Shown here: piece by piece, positions 10,601 to 18,919 of the stretch
Numbering within the stretch: the stretch's first letter is position 1
How the letters are laid out: every line of letters begins with the position of its first letter
Assembly (NCBI RefSeq): GCF_003014595.1
Contig: NZ_PYGK01000015.1
Span: forward strand, 1 to 64,000
Length of the DNA: 64,000 nt
Source: Chitinophaga ginsengisoli
GTDB lineage: Bacteria > Bacteroidota > Bacteroidia > Chitinophagales > Chitinophagaceae
Direction: 5' to 3'
The notes under the pieces: generated by a model
The model's database searches: none
What the model was told of the DNA's origin: nothing
What the model saw: only the letters and a program-made list of their open reading frames with translations
Position numbers and translations under genes: made by a program

Positions 10601-11413
10601 TGTCGGGTAGGGGAACAGTCAAAAGAATATTTCAGTTTGTCTGTAGAAGCTTCTGTTATTACTTCGACCTCTATTACGTATGAGGGAGGCTGGATTTGTA
10701 AAGGTTCGCCGGTTACCTTTACGGCGAGCTCTAAGAATGCAGGGGATATGCCTTCTTATCAATGGTTGGTCAATCGTACGAACACCGGTGCTACGGGAAA
10801 AGAGTTTACCACATCAGCATTACGGTTTTCTGATACCGTGTCGGTGGTGTGTATCAGTAGTGCGAGATGTGTTAGTAATAGTCCGGATACTACCGTTGGA
10901 TTGGTCCCGTATGTGGTTGAGTTTGATCCATTGGTGGAATACAGAGACTCTACCCTATTTGTAACCAATTATAATGCGTCGTCCGAATTCAGTTGGCAGA
11001 TGAAGGACAGCAGTGATGTATGGATAGCAGTATATGAGGGGACTACATCTTACAAGCCAGTGACCAGTGGTACTTATAGAGTTGCATTGTTGGTTGGTTC
11101 GTGTAGCTGGGTATCGGATGAATGGGTGATTAGAGTGGCTGACGATGACGTGGATGGTAGCACATCAATAGGTAGCAGGATAACGCCGAATCCGGTTGGG
11201 AGTACACTTCATGTCAGCGGATTGCAATTGTCGGACAGCTGGGAAACGTTGGAAATTACCAGTCTGACGGGGGCTGTCCGTAGTACCGCATATAACGTTG
11301 TGGGGCTGACGCATGTGGTGATTGATGTGCAGACATTGCCGAAGGGTTATTATTTGGCGGTGCTGAAACGAAAGAAGGGTAAGTCTGCTAGTATGCGGTT
11401 TATAAAGATATAG
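4628..11413 (+). CDS. Giant T9SS-secreted IPT/FG-GAP propeller protein
   Basis: A 2261-residue secreted protein. Residues 1-29 are a signal peptide ending SFSQ. Residues about 30-350 have BNR/sortilin-like propeller repeats (TTDSGRTF, TQDRGGSW, TTNWGNSW, TSDSGKVW). Four IPT/TIG domains (about 438-780) precede a first block of seven calcium-type FG-GAP/VCBS repeats (such as DIDGDGKLD and DVDGDGYPD, about 783-1110). Two more IPT domains (from about 1118) precede a second block of exactly seven such repeats (about 1302-1640). Ig-like modules with paired Cys follow, and residues about 2183-2261 are a type A T9SS sorting domain (ITPNPV ... LPKGYYLAVLKRKKGKSASMRFIKI-type end). Two sets of seven repeats suggest two integrin-alpha-like seven-bladed propellers. 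It is probably a surface adhesin or binding protein; the ligand is unknown. It stands alone, with its own terminator at 11435. Confidence 0.9.
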   Translation: MCQRILSKGTITLLLLIFSILCFLPRSFSQLRRIYVDDMVADNDIRNISFFSSSSGYVAFARNVGYTTDSGRTFIKKYITNTNVNFNGYSVNLTFGFNINGVKAFSRDTLFAYGHYGRVPAILYSVDGANTFRLVFHQQYNGVFSDGIKGMVFPADNAEGYAIDANRIIRTQDRGGSWRYTSDYDNAEGIYESMIDAGNGRFIVYGTGSTSNGRILQYFNGSRLNLVALPCCGTLKAASFLSTGRGWIVVNEDDVQGVVYYTTNWGNSWRKMSPAQTGIPTTKIQFVNDSVGYALYGLYEVYKTSDSGKVWEPVPRDNSYSYLNYTHNAIQAWNEQQFWVGGGQGFLEISTNAGGNTHPCAYFSIDTINLYQDSNVKLTSYGKAGYTYEWFRNDTLLSHAACVSYIHNKYNLLDAIKLVVHKDTFTDTLVRYQAFSRPVILQAFSPMAATPGKTVILSGYQFIGTYSVTFGGIPASSFRVVNDSTIWAVVGSGASGEVVVTAPNGKASLPGFTLIPLPVFTSFVPTAVKMEDTVVLKGRYLSTTKQVTFGGQPATSFVVVSDTLVKAIAGSGEPGNIVITTEAGTATLSGFTLYPTIGDFLPKSGTTAEVLSISGGGFTGTTSVTVGGVSATFTVDSSSHITAIAGDGGSGDVVVTTPAGSSRLTGYAFKLPPVITTVMPTKGPVGSTVTINGQHFRGQTDANIVMFGGVRAAVTSATTTALTVTVPYGATYDLVSVSIDHLTAYSNEPFHITFADGGSITAQSFKPKSDFHLAGYFPVSALSDVSIGDIDGDGKLDAAVADYSMARIVLNTTTDDSITLSEPVSIDGGVTPVGVQLGDIDGDGLPELGIYDADSSHIYIYQNRSVPGTVIFKDSILLNGYNVRFLDMDKDGKTDLIAGGYVYRNSSYIGHLSFVGPAEVGITGNIVSITDMDRDGLPDVLAFSTGANKLTIARNISVKGTVAFEPAQEYAMDYPHGLATGDVDGDGYPDVASDNPDGHYISVFRNTSSPGHISLAAAVDLQAGISPASPVFTDIDGDGKVDLLHINSYEGERATMSIFKNISTPGDIRFIDRTAYQDSNWGMELAAADFNHDGKPDVMTLSQGQGYVSFFRNKVTPSPSIYEFSPRIGDAGTVVTIKGANFRQVSAVTFGGVPAVSYTIISDSMLLATVGNGTAGDVAVTNSYGTDIRKGFSFGIPPVIMTVSPVSGPVGTMLTISGHYFSAIPDSNTVYIGKVRATVLSADANKLKVQVPAGITYEPVSVTVRGLTAYSNEQFTISGNAKNEAFNNASFSARIDKSGSSLGIVADLNNDGKLEILYTRFNLLCVLPNISTTGAISFGALQTFTAGNSANRLTTGDIDGDGLIDVIIANWSMSYISYLRNNSSGDTISFDPVKQINLPYGVTAAGIIIDDIDLDGKPDVVLSSYNGRSFNVLRNNTTSAGVAFDDGMAYPLDFYPGALTVSDYDGDGKKDVLVPGGDNHWKVYKNISSQGEIRFTFMENISVPNGSANNNTVSGDLNGDGLADIATSDIQTGSVGVMLNQSSNGQMRFKVPLYFPAGVSTSYVSINDLDGDGKPDLIANNTAGVAVLKNTSTIDSLSFLAPMSYASPGAVFTGTTGDMDGDGKPELLAFQYDGITSIFQNQVTDSKQISLCAGLDTTLYAGAVGTSYRWQINTGTGFSNVADDTTYSGSQTAMLHLHSVPAKWNNCSFRCLADDNSGPVYGFKVTTTVTPGVTAFASYMDICQGQSITFTSMSTNNDFTTKFGWLVNGVPNEVITNQFSSNEIRDGDVVQAVVTTGATCFTKNADTSAPMKINVTRPIIPVVKLVTADSGYVNESTIINVQGNDVPDGCLLQLMRSVDGDAFEVYRTLYYSSGASFLITDNNTVSRRQYYTQLSGTTYNGYCEFHFNIVSDTVTTWIRKTESIVDTIRIAVCSDADTVLTTSLSGTVYQWQENRGQGFTDISDNDDLMGTKTATLRLLHISESANGYQYRCRVGEQSKEYFSLSVEASVITSTSITYEGGWICKGSPVTFTASSKNAGDMPSYQWLVNRTNTGATGKEFTTSALRFSDTVSVVCISSARCVSNSPDTTVGLVPYVVEFDPLVEYRDSTLFVTNYNASSEFSWQMKDSSDVWIAVYEGTTSYKPVTSGTYRVALLVGSCSWVSDEWVIRVADDDVDGSTSIGSRITPNPVGSTLHVSGLQLSDSWETLEITSLTGAVRSTAYNVVGLTHVVIDVQTLPKGYYLAVLKRKKGKSASMRFIKI

Positions 11414-11434
11414 ACAATCGGTTCTATAAACCGG

Positions 11435-11466
11435 CCGGTCCATCTTGATGGATCGGATTTTTTATT
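11435..11466 (+). terminator. Intrinsic terminator
   Basis: Stem CCGGTCCATC / GATGGATCGG (10 bp with one G-T pair) with a two-base loop, followed by ATTTTTTATTT. It lies 22 bp after the stop codon of the giant secreted protein. Confidence 0.85.
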
Positions 11467-11629
11467 TCGGGAAAGTACGCTGAATAAACAAAAGGAGGAC
11501 ATCGTGAGTTTTTTATCAATACGTTGAACCTTTATCTTGTAAGGGGAGTTTAAATTCGTCTAACCACAAATTCATTACTTTAGCATCTCATTTTTGGGTC
11601 ATTTTTTAATAAATTAATCATCCCAATTT

Positions 11630-12295
11630 ATGAACGATTACAAAAAGATATTTGAGAAAGTTGAAGATACGCTAAGAGAAAAATCATTTTTATCGCAAAC
11701 TGAGTTTGACAATAAATATGGTCATTTTAAAAGAATAGAAAATATAAAGAGAACAGACGAACAGCTGTTTGAAATAGTGACAATGACAGTTTTTTATTCA
11801 GGATTTAGCTCTGCAATCGTTGATCGTAAAAAGGATAAAATTTTGAGTTATTTCTCCAGTTATGAAACTACGTCTCAATATACAGAGAATGAATCCGTAA
11901 AGATTCTTACGGATTTTGACATGATTAAAAACAAAAAGAGAATTGATAGTTGTATAGCCAATGCTAAGACTTTTAAATGTATAGTCGATGAGCATCATTC
12001 ATTTCAAGCGTATCTCGACAGTTTTGAAGCGAACTCCTCGTTTGAAAACCTCTTGTTGCTAAAAGAGGAATTAGAATATCGTTTTGAATATTTAGGAGGA
12101 ACGACAGTTTATCACTTTTTAATGGACCTTGGTTATAAAGTATTAAAGCCAGATCGAGTATTGATAAGGATATTCAAACGCCTGGGACTTATTGAAAGTG
12201 AAACGCAGTTATTTAAGACAGTTATTCAAGGAAGGAAATTTGCGGAGGCTACTGGATTGCCAATAAGATATATCGATATCATATTTGCAAAGTAG
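11630..12295 (+). CDS. HhH DNA glycosylase (EndoIII/Tag-like), cut by amber codon
   Basis: A 221-residue protein of the helix-hairpin-helix DNA glycosylase superfamily, acting in base excision repair. Residues 48-70 (FEIVTMTVFYSGFSSAIVD) and 99-115 (IKNKKRIDSCIANAK) resemble 3-methyladenine glycosylase I. Residues 154-170 (LGGTTVYHFLMDLG) take the place of the hairpin, and D175 in KPDRVLIRIFKRLG is placed like the catalytic Asp of the EndoIII family. The hairpin lacks the lyase Lys, so a monofunctional glycosylase is expected. The TAG at 12293-12295 is in frame with a downstream Fe-S cysteine loop, so this product is probably a truncated form of a 266-residue protein in which a Tyr codon became TAG. 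The gene is AT-rich and monocistronic. Whether the truncated protein is active is unknown. Confidence 0.75.
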   Translation: MNDYKKIFEKVEDTLREKSFLSQTEFDNKYGHFKRIENIKRTDEQLFEIVTMTVFYSGFSSAIVDRKKDKILSYFSSYETTSQYTENESVKILTDFDMIKNKKRIDSCIANAKTFKCIVDEHHSFQAYLDSFEANSSFENLLLLKEELEYRFEYLGGTTVYHFLMDLGYKVLKPDRVLIRIFKRLGLIESETQLFKTVIQGRKFAEATGLPIRYIDIIFAK

Positions 12296-12430
12296 GGACA
12301 ACAAGGTGAAAACTTGGAATTCGGAATGAGAAATGGGATATGTCTTGAAAATGAACCTCATTGTAAAGACTGTGGCCTTACAACATATTGTAAATATTAT
12401 TTAAGCAATGTTGGGTCCTCTAATACTTAA
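12296..12430 (+). pseudogene. Severed Fe-S loop of the glycosylase
   Basis: The frame of the preceding glycosylase continues past its TAG stop to a TAA at 12428-12430. It encodes GQQGENLEFGMRNG and then a cysteine pattern C-x6-C-x2-C-x5-C (ICLENEPH-C-KD-C-GLTTY-C). That spacing is the 4Fe-4S loop signature at the C-terminus of EndoIII/MutY-type glycosylases. With the amber codon read as an amino acid, the whole would be one continuous 266-residue enzyme. Confidence 0.75.
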
Positions 12431-13046
12431 TATGAAGCAAAAGTGCAAAGGAACATATATTTGTTTGAGCATGTAGTTAAGATCAAGATCGCATTTAGTG
12501 AACTATCGACAATTCGATGAATTTATCATTGGCTCGTAGAAGAATGAAGATCCTATTAAAGGGGGGGACTGTTTGGGCATTGGGATTATCAGAGTGAAAA
12601 TAAGTGGCCAAATCCATTTCATCTTCGAAAATTGAGAGTATCAACTTTTTGTGTAAATGTATTTTCCATTGTTTGAAACCCTGCCGGGATGGGGAAGGGG
12701 GAATGGCGCGGCAGCAGCACCTTCTCCGGTTTCAAGGTTCATTGTGAATCATGACCGAATAAGCTGTTAAACACAAGAAATTTTATAGTCTCTTTATAGT
12801 CTCAAAAGCAGAGAGGAATCCCGTTAGTAATTTCCTGTATTCGTATTTGTTATCTCTCTCAATAATTTATTTACGTTAACATGAAATTAACTTTTTTTTT
12901 CGTGGATACGTTTATCTTTATATAGTAAAATTGTTTTTTTAGTCCTCAATAAATCCATCCCTTCTATGTAATAGTTACCCCGCGCGCCAACCCCATCTTT
13001 TCACATCTCAATAAGCATGCGTTTTTTAACCACCTAACTGTAGCAA
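12431..13046. other. Gap before the RHS operon
   Basis: No gene is seen. The stretch is AT-rich apart from a GC-rich patch near 12690-12730. That patch is flanked by TTGAAACC and GGTTTCAA, which could pair. The last 150 bases must hold the promoter of the five-gene operon, but only imperfect TAnnTTTG matches were found. Confidence 0.45.
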
Positions 13047-14453
13047 ATGAAGCTTTTTTACTTCATAGGGTTTAGCATTGCCCTAACGATATCCCTTATG
13101 TACCATGCCTTGGCCCAGGACAGTTTGCTTAACATACCCAGCAAATATTTGAACCAAGTCGGTAGGAAAACAGAACGAGCAACCCACCAGATCGATGCCA
13201 GTACAAGCAAGGCGATTTCTGCGTTGATGAAACAGGAATCAAAACTTTATAAGAAGGTACAAAGAATCAATCCCGAGCATGCCAGCCAGATATTTAAAAA
13301 ATCTATGGATAGCCTGCTTGTAATGAAGAAGGCAATGCAGCTAAAAACGCTGCGATTACCTGGTGCAATTGAGCAATTCGTACCGTATCTGGATAGTAGT
13401 CGGAATACCTTGAAATTTTTAGATGAAAACAGGGCATTTCTACAAAAAGGTAAAGGTGACCTGCAAGTTGCTATAAACAAAGTTGGCGCCTTGCAACAGT
13501 CGATTAATAATGCCGCCCAGATCGAGCAATACCTCAAATCACAAAAGGAGGTCATCAAAGCGCAACTAAGTGCCTATGGCAACCTCACAAAAGATTTTAC
13601 CAAACTAAATAAAACAGCCTATTACTATAGCCAGCAGCTAGGTGAATATAAGTCTATGCTTAGTGATAGAAAGAAGGCAGAGAAAAAGGCGCTGGAGCTG
13701 CTTTCGCAATATAAACCATATAGTGCTTTCATGCAACGAAATTCGATGCTGGCAGGCCTTTTTAACTTCCCCGCCGGCGATGGCTCCAGACAATTAGAAG
13801 GTTTGCAGACGCGTACTGCAGTAGAGCAGACCATCCAGCAGCACATCGGTACCAGTCCGGAGGCGAAAAAAGCGGTGTCGCAGTTAATGGATGAGGCGCA
13901 GCAGGAATTTGCTGCTTATAAATCTAAACTTCCTGATCTCAATAGTGCTGCTGACATGCCGGATTTTAAACCGAATCCCATGAAGGGAAAGACATTCCTT
14001 CGACGGTTGGAATTGGGCGGCAATATTCAGTTCAAAAAGAGTTCCGAGTATTTCCCTTCCAATACAGAGGTAGCCGTACAACTAGCCTACAAGCTTAACA
14101 ACAAAAGCAGTGCGGGCCTGGGAACAGCTTATGGATTTGGTATGGGGACGGGCTGGGATCACATCAAATTTAGCCATCACGCCCTGGGCGTACGTAGTTT
14201 TATGGATTGGAAATTGAAAGCTTCATTCTATATCAATGGCGGCTTTGAAGGTAAATATATCACTGCCATTCGGGACTTTAATGATTTAAAGGCCTGGAAC
14301 AGATGGCAACCCAGTGCCTTGCTTGGCATCAGTAAAAAATATAAAGTCAGCTCAAAAATAAAGGGAAATGTACAGCTACTGTATGATTTCCTGGCCACCC
14401 ATCAGTCGCCGCGTCAAAGCCCGCTGGTGATTCGTTTCGGATATTGTAAATAG
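13047..14453 (+). CDS. Secreted coiled-coil protein with C-terminal barrel-like domain
   Basis: A 468-residue protein with a signal peptide (residues 1-23, ending YHALA before QD). Residues about 40-320 are rich in Lys, Gln and Ala with helical heptads, probably coiled coil. Residues about 325-468 have alternating aromatic and polar strands (ELGGNIQFKK, GLGTAYGFGMGTGW, FYINGGFEGKY) and end in VIRFGYCK, like a small outer-membrane beta-barrel. I do not recognise a named family. It is the first gene of a tight five-gene run (28, 26 and 17 bp gaps, then a 7-bp overlap) ending in the RHS protein and its candidate immunity gene. It may help anchor or export the RHS products at the outer membrane; that is inference from position. 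Confidence 0.8.
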   Translation: MKLFYFIGFSIALTISLMYHALAQDSLLNIPSKYLNQVGRKTERATHQIDASTSKAISALMKQESKLYKKVQRINPEHASQIFKKSMDSLLVMKKAMQLKTLRLPGAIEQFVPYLDSSRNTLKFLDENRAFLQKGKGDLQVAINKVGALQQSINNAAQIEQYLKSQKEVIKAQLSAYGNLTKDFTKLNKTAYYYSQQLGEYKSMLSDRKKAEKKALELLSQYKPYSAFMQRNSMLAGLFNFPAGDGSRQLEGLQTRTAVEQTIQQHIGTSPEAKKAVSQLMDEAQQEFAAYKSKLPDLNSAADMPDFKPNPMKGKTFLRRLELGGNIQFKKSSEYFPSNTEVAVQLAYKLNNKSSAGLGTAYGFGMGTGWDHIKFSHHALGVRSFMDWKLKASFYINGGFEGKYITAIRDFNDLKAWNRWQPSALLGISKKYKVSSKIKGNVQLLYDFLATHQSPRQSPLVIRFGYCK

Positions 14454-14481
14454 TCAGCATAATTACCTCAATCGATCAATC

Positions 14482-15615
14482 ATGAAAAAGAATCTATTGT
14501 TAGCCGCACTTACCCTAAGTGCTGGTCTCGCCTTTGCACAAAACACTTTCCCTACCTCTGGAAACGCCGGCGTAAACACTACAACACCGGCTTACAACCT
14601 TGATGTAAATGGTACTTTTAATGCCAATTCTATATCCCTTGGTAAGCAACTCGTCCTGCCACAGGTGCCCTCAACCCCGGAAAGAGGGATATTCAATCTC
14701 ATTCTGCCGGCTTTGCGATCTGGTAAGCGGTTGCATTCCGATGAACAGTTTAACAACGGTACTAATAGTTGTGTTCTCTACAATAACGCGGGCAATGGAA
14801 ATGTCACCCTTAACCGCGTCGCAGTAACAGGAGCGCCCAACACTTCAGGGTATTGTCTGGAAATTACACATACGGGTGCTGCTGCACCAGGTCTGGGTGG
14901 TTACTATCAGCCTGCCATGAGTGGCGCTAACAAAACCCTGGTGCAATTGTTCCGTGCCAAAATACCCGTTGGCTATACGCTCAATTTTGCCAGCAATCTA
15001 CTTGGTACCGGCTTTGTCCGCCAGTGGCTTACCGGCAACACTGGTACGGGTAAATGGGAGGATTACGCCATTATGATCGTATGTGGTTATACAGGTACAT
15101 TCAGTACCGGTGGTTACGTTTTTCTTACCGGCGATACCCCGACTGTATCAACCCCGTTAGTATGGCAGGTTGCCTCATCTGCAGTATATGACCTGAGCGA
15201 TCTTAAAGATAATACCATTCAAAACCAGCAAACGACCGATCAGTTAGCCGACCTGCGCATCACGGGTAATGGCTATATGGGTGGTAATGTCGGTATTGGT
15301 ACCGCAGATACCAAAGGGTATAAGCTGGCTGTAAATGGCAATGCCGTTTTTAATAAAGCGGTTGTTAAACTCTATGGCAACTGGCCAGATTATGTATTTA
15401 GTAAAGGGTATGAGCTACCGTCCCTTACCACTTTGAAGGAATACATTGATAAGGAACAGCACCTACCGCATTTGCCGGCTGCCAACCAGGTGGAAGCCTC
15501 AGGTATAGACCTCGCTGAAAACCAGAGGGCGCTGGTAAAAACCGTGGAGGAACTTACGCTATACATTATTCAGTTAAAAGCTGAAATAGATGCGCTTAAA
15601 GCGCAGGTTCAATAA
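14482..15615 (+). CDS. Secreted tail-fibre-like protein
   Basis: A 377-residue protein with a signal peptide (MKKNLLLAALTLSAGLAFAQ). It carries the repeated NAGVNTTTPAYNLDVNGT and NVGIGT..GYKLAVNG motifs typical of phage-tail-fibre-like proteins of Bacteroidota. The C-terminal part (WPDYVFSKGYELPSLTTL, HLPHLPAANQVEASGIDL, then a leucine-zipper-like helix ending at residue 377) resembles the region that contains the intramolecular chaperone domain (peptidase S74-like) in related proteins, but I see no clear self-cleavage site. It is second in the RHS operon. Such proteins commonly sit just upstream of RHS genes in this phylum; a trimeric surface fibre is the likely form. Confidence 0.8.
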   Translation: MKKNLLLAALTLSAGLAFAQNTFPTSGNAGVNTTTPAYNLDVNGTFNANSISLGKQLVLPQVPSTPERGIFNLILPALRSGKRLHSDEQFNNGTNSCVLYNNAGNGNVTLNRVAVTGAPNTSGYCLEITHTGAAAPGLGGYYQPAMSGANKTLVQLFRAKIPVGYTLNFASNLLGTGFVRQWLTGNTGTGKWEDYAIMIVCGYTGTFSTGGYVFLTGDTPTVSTPLVWQVASSAVYDLSDLKDNTIQNQQTTDQLADLRITGNGYMGGNVGIGTADTKGYKLAVNGNAVFNKAVVKLYGNWPDYVFSKGYELPSLTTLKEYIDKEQHLPHLPAANQVEASGIDLAENQRALVKTVEELTLYIIQLKAEIDALKAQVQ

Positions 15616-15641
15616 TTGTTAATCCGACAAACCTTTTCCTA

Positions 15642-18600
15642 ATGAAATTTTTAGCTTTCTACTTGGCCGTAGTAATATCGGCAAGTGCCGGGCAGCTGAT
15701 GGCGCAAAGCAGTAATAACACTGATCTACTGCCGAAAACTGTGACGGCGGGTCCCAATACCACACAGTTTCATAAGTTCACCACCTTTGAAGTGGCTTAT
15801 CATACAGGCGTCCCGGAAATCCAGATTCCAATATATACCATCGAATCAGGCCGCCTCAATTTACCCCTTACATTATCTTACCATGCTGGTGGTAATAAAG
15901 TCAATGAAGTGCCCGGATGGGTAGGTATGGGCTGGAGTCTGAGTAGCGGCGGTAAGGTTACCCGCGCTATCGTGGGCAACAAAGCCGATGAATCTGGCAC
16001 AGGCTTTCTTCGAAATACCCTGCGTACAGATCTGAATACCAATGTAGATGCTGACCTACTATACATCAATGATATTGCTAAGGGGGATTATGACGCTGAG
16101 CCGGATATCTTCTCCTATGATATCCCTGGTTACTCGGGGCGGTTTTTCTTTAACCGGAACAACAATTTTGCACCATCACTGATCCCTTTTGCGCCGGTAA
16201 GAGTAAACAAATATTTTAATGCTTCCACCAGCAAGTTATGGTTTGATATAACCAATCCCGAAGGTGTAAAATGTACTTTCGGAGATAACTATCGCGAAGT
16301 CAGTAGCGGCAGTAATGGTGGTGTCAGCTTCGACTACACCACTGCCTGGATGCTGGAGAAAATGGTCTCAGCAGATATGCGTGATACAATAGCATTTAGC
16401 TATGTCATGCAAAGTTCTATTCCGCAGGAAGATGCTGCTGATACATGGGTGATAGAAGACAATGTACAGAATTATGGTGTTACCTTGCCGCCAGGCAGCC
16501 TGGAACAACAACCGGCGCCACCATATTCTCCTAACTCAATGGCTTCTTTGTCGTCTAGTGCTCATTCTTCGATCACTGGTGAGTATCTGCCAACCCAGAT
16601 CTTGTTTAAAAACGGCAAGATCTTATTTAACCAGGCGCCATTAGGTAGACAGGATTTTACGTTTGGCTTTAATGCATCAAAAGCCCTTCAAAGTATACAA
16701 ATCTATAACCTGAAGCCGGGCACCACCACCTATGAGTTGCTGCAAACGTTCATGCTGTACCAAAGTTATTTCATGAACGGATCTGACTCGCTGAGCCGCC
16801 GGCTGCGGTTGGATTCTGTGCAGGTGCTTGATAAAAACAATGCGCGGGTTTTTTCTTACCGTATGCAGTATGACAACCAGATGCTTCCCGTGCGCAGCTC
16901 CAAAGCAAAAGATCTCTGGGGGTATTACAATGGCAAAAACAATAATACCCTGATCCCCCAAATGCAGGTTGTCTACACTACTGGCGTGGTAGGAACGGGA
17001 ACGCAAATCACGGTAGGAAGCGATATTGCAGATGGCCGCGACGTGGATTCGGTAAAAGCGCAAGCATCTATCTTGAAGCGGTTGTATCTGCCGACAGGGG
17101 GATATAATGATTATGAATATGAAGCCAACCGGTACCTGGACAACGGTGATGTACAGCTGGCAGGTGGGCTACGTATTAAGTCTATCAAGGCCTACGACCC
17201 GATCGGCAATGCACGTTTAACCCGTTTTTATAAATACGGACTAAACGAGAACGGAGCGGGTACTAAAAACTTTACGCTGAACAACTCCTATTATATTGCC
17301 ACCCGCACACACCGCTATTGGTATCCATCTTCATATGGAATTAACATAATTGCCAATAAAACTTCCCGCACCATCGCTGCCAGTCCGGCTATTGATATTG
17401 TGCCCTGGGACGGTGCCGCCGTCATATATCCCCAAGTAGCCGAATACATCGACAGTTTGGGCGCTTCGGGCAAAACGGTGGTGACATTTAATGATATCAC
17501 TGATCCACTGATCTCTGCCTCCTGGACCAAACCGGTGAAGAACAGTTACTTCTTTAGGCGCGGACAGCCTCTCAGCAAAACGATCTACAAGCGGGTGGGT
17601 AGTCAGTTTGTATTAAAGGAAGCTGAACAATCATATTACCAGGCCTTTGTTGATAGCACTTTCCCGAATGTGGGAATGGTGGCCATCAAAACTGTCGTGA
17701 ATGAAGGCACCATAGATGACGGTGTAGTGTTACCTTCCAGTAGCTTGCAACCCAATGACGCCAGCTCATTCCGTTATAATTACTACAACATAATTTCCGG
17801 TGATAACCTGCTGACGAGTAAGGTCAATATGACCTATGATGACGGCGACCCAAACAGGTATTATAAAACCGTAGTGGTGAACGATTATAATAACCTCAAG
17901 CACATGCAGGTCAGCAGGGTTTACCAGATCAACAGTGAAGGGGATACCTTGTTCCAGACTAAAAAATATGCGGCTGATTATCTTTCCGGAAATACTACGG
18001 GCAGTCCCGTGCTGGATAGTATGGTGGCCCGTAACATGCAGACGTCTGTTATTGAATCGGTAAATTATAAAGTTGACAAGGGTACAACCACCAGGAAATT
18101 CACCGGCGCGGATCTGACCACCTATAAACTGGTGAACAGTAACAGGGATATTGTGAAGGATACCGAAAAGGATTTGGCAATAGACCGGCCTGTTACCAAT
18201 TTTATATCATCCGCGGTCTCCAGTGGCACCCTGCAGTTTGACTCCCGCTACCAGAATCGTACAGTGTTTAATAATTACAATACGGGTGGCGCATTATCCC
18301 AGTTCACGGAAAAGACCGCTGGACCTACCGCCCAGCTCTGGGATTATAATAATGAAGAGATCGTGGCTGTCGCCGTCAATGCAAATGTGTCCGAGGTAGC
18401 CTACACGTCATTTGAAACTGCCACCAAAGGCAATTTTGCTTATACAGGCACAGTTACGGCTGATGCCACGGCGCCCACTGGTCAAATGGTCTATAACCTG
18501 GGGCAAGCCAGCGGCAGCATAACCTTTCCCGCATTCAGCTCTTCGCAGTCCTACCGTATTTCGTACTGGACAAAGAACGGCACACCTTATTCGCTCTCCG

Positions 18601-18902
18601 GTACACAATCGGGTTATCCCCAAAAGGGCCTGACCTACCAGGGCTGGACCTACTATGAACACAAGATAACCGGCATCACCAGCCTTACGCTCACTGGTAC
18701 GGGTATGATCGATGAGCTCCGCCTTTGCCCCTTTGGATCCCGTATGGGCACGCGGTCTGTCAACCCGCTGGTAGGTGTGACCGCCACGGCCGATGATGCA
18801 GGCAACCTTAAGCTGTACGAATATGACAGCTTTAACCGGTTCAAACTGGCCCGCGAGTTCAACAACATTATAAAGACGATCGAGTATCAATACAAGAAAT
18901 AA
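15642..18902 (+). CDS. Large secreted SpvB/YD-repeat-like protein
   Basis: A 1086-residue protein with a signal peptide (first 22 residues, ending LMAQ). Residues about 30-110 (VAYHTGVPEIQIPIYTIE, LPLTLSYHAGG, GWVGMGWSLSSGG) match the opening of SpvB/TcaB-like and RHS-shell proteins of Bacteroidota. The middle has many short YD-like strands, and the end reads LYEYDSFNRFKLARE, a YD-repeat-like close. It lacks the RHS core motif and a toxin tip. It precedes the RHS protein by 17 bp in the same operon. In Tc toxins, B and C subunits form a joint RHS shell, and this pair may do likewise; that comparison is inference. Confidence 0.85.
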   Translation: MKFLAFYLAVVISASAGQLMAQSSNNTDLLPKTVTAGPNTTQFHKFTTFEVAYHTGVPEIQIPIYTIESGRLNLPLTLSYHAGGNKVNEVPGWVGMGWSLSSGGKVTRAIVGNKADESGTGFLRNTLRTDLNTNVDADLLYINDIAKGDYDAEPDIFSYDIPGYSGRFFFNRNNNFAPSLIPFAPVRVNKYFNASTSKLWFDITNPEGVKCTFGDNYREVSSGSNGGVSFDYTTAWMLEKMVSADMRDTIAFSYVMQSSIPQEDAADTWVIEDNVQNYGVTLPPGSLEQQPAPPYSPNSMASLSSSAHSSITGEYLPTQILFKNGKILFNQAPLGRQDFTFGFNASKALQSIQIYNLKPGTTTYELLQTFMLYQSYFMNGSDSLSRRLRLDSVQVLDKNNARVFSYRMQYDNQMLPVRSSKAKDLWGYYNGKNNNTLIPQMQVVYTTGVVGTGTQITVGSDIADGRDVDSVKAQASILKRLYLPTGGYNDYEYEANRYLDNGDVQLAGGLRIKSIKAYDPIGNARLTRFYKYGLNENGAGTKNFTLNNSYYIATRTHRYWYPSSYGINIIANKTSRTIAASPAIDIVPWDGAAVIYPQVAEYIDSLGASGKTVVTFNDITDPLISASWTKPVKNSYFFRRGQPLSKTIYKRVGSQFVLKEAEQSYYQAFVDSTFPNVGMVAIKTVVNEGTIDDGVVLPSSSLQPNDASSFRYNYYNIISGDNLLTSKVNMTYDDGDPNRYYKTVVVNDYNNLKHMQVSRVYQINSEGDTLFQTKKYAADYLSGNTTGSPVLDSMVARNMQTSVIESVNYKVDKGTTTRKFTGADLTTYKLVNSNRDIVKDTEKDLAIDRPVTNFISSAVSSGTLQFDSRYQNRTVFNNYNTGGALSQFTEKTAGPTAQLWDYNNEEIVAVAVNANVSEVAYTSFETATKGNFAYTGTVTADATAPTGQMVYNLGQASGSITFPAFSSSQSYRISYWTKNGTPYSLSGTQSGYPQKGLTYQGWTYYEHKITGITSLTLTGTGMIDELRLCPFGSRMGTRSVNPLVGVTATADDAGNLKLYEYDSFNRFKLAREFNNIIKTIEYQYKK

Positions 18903-18919
18903 CGTTAACGCCAAACCAT

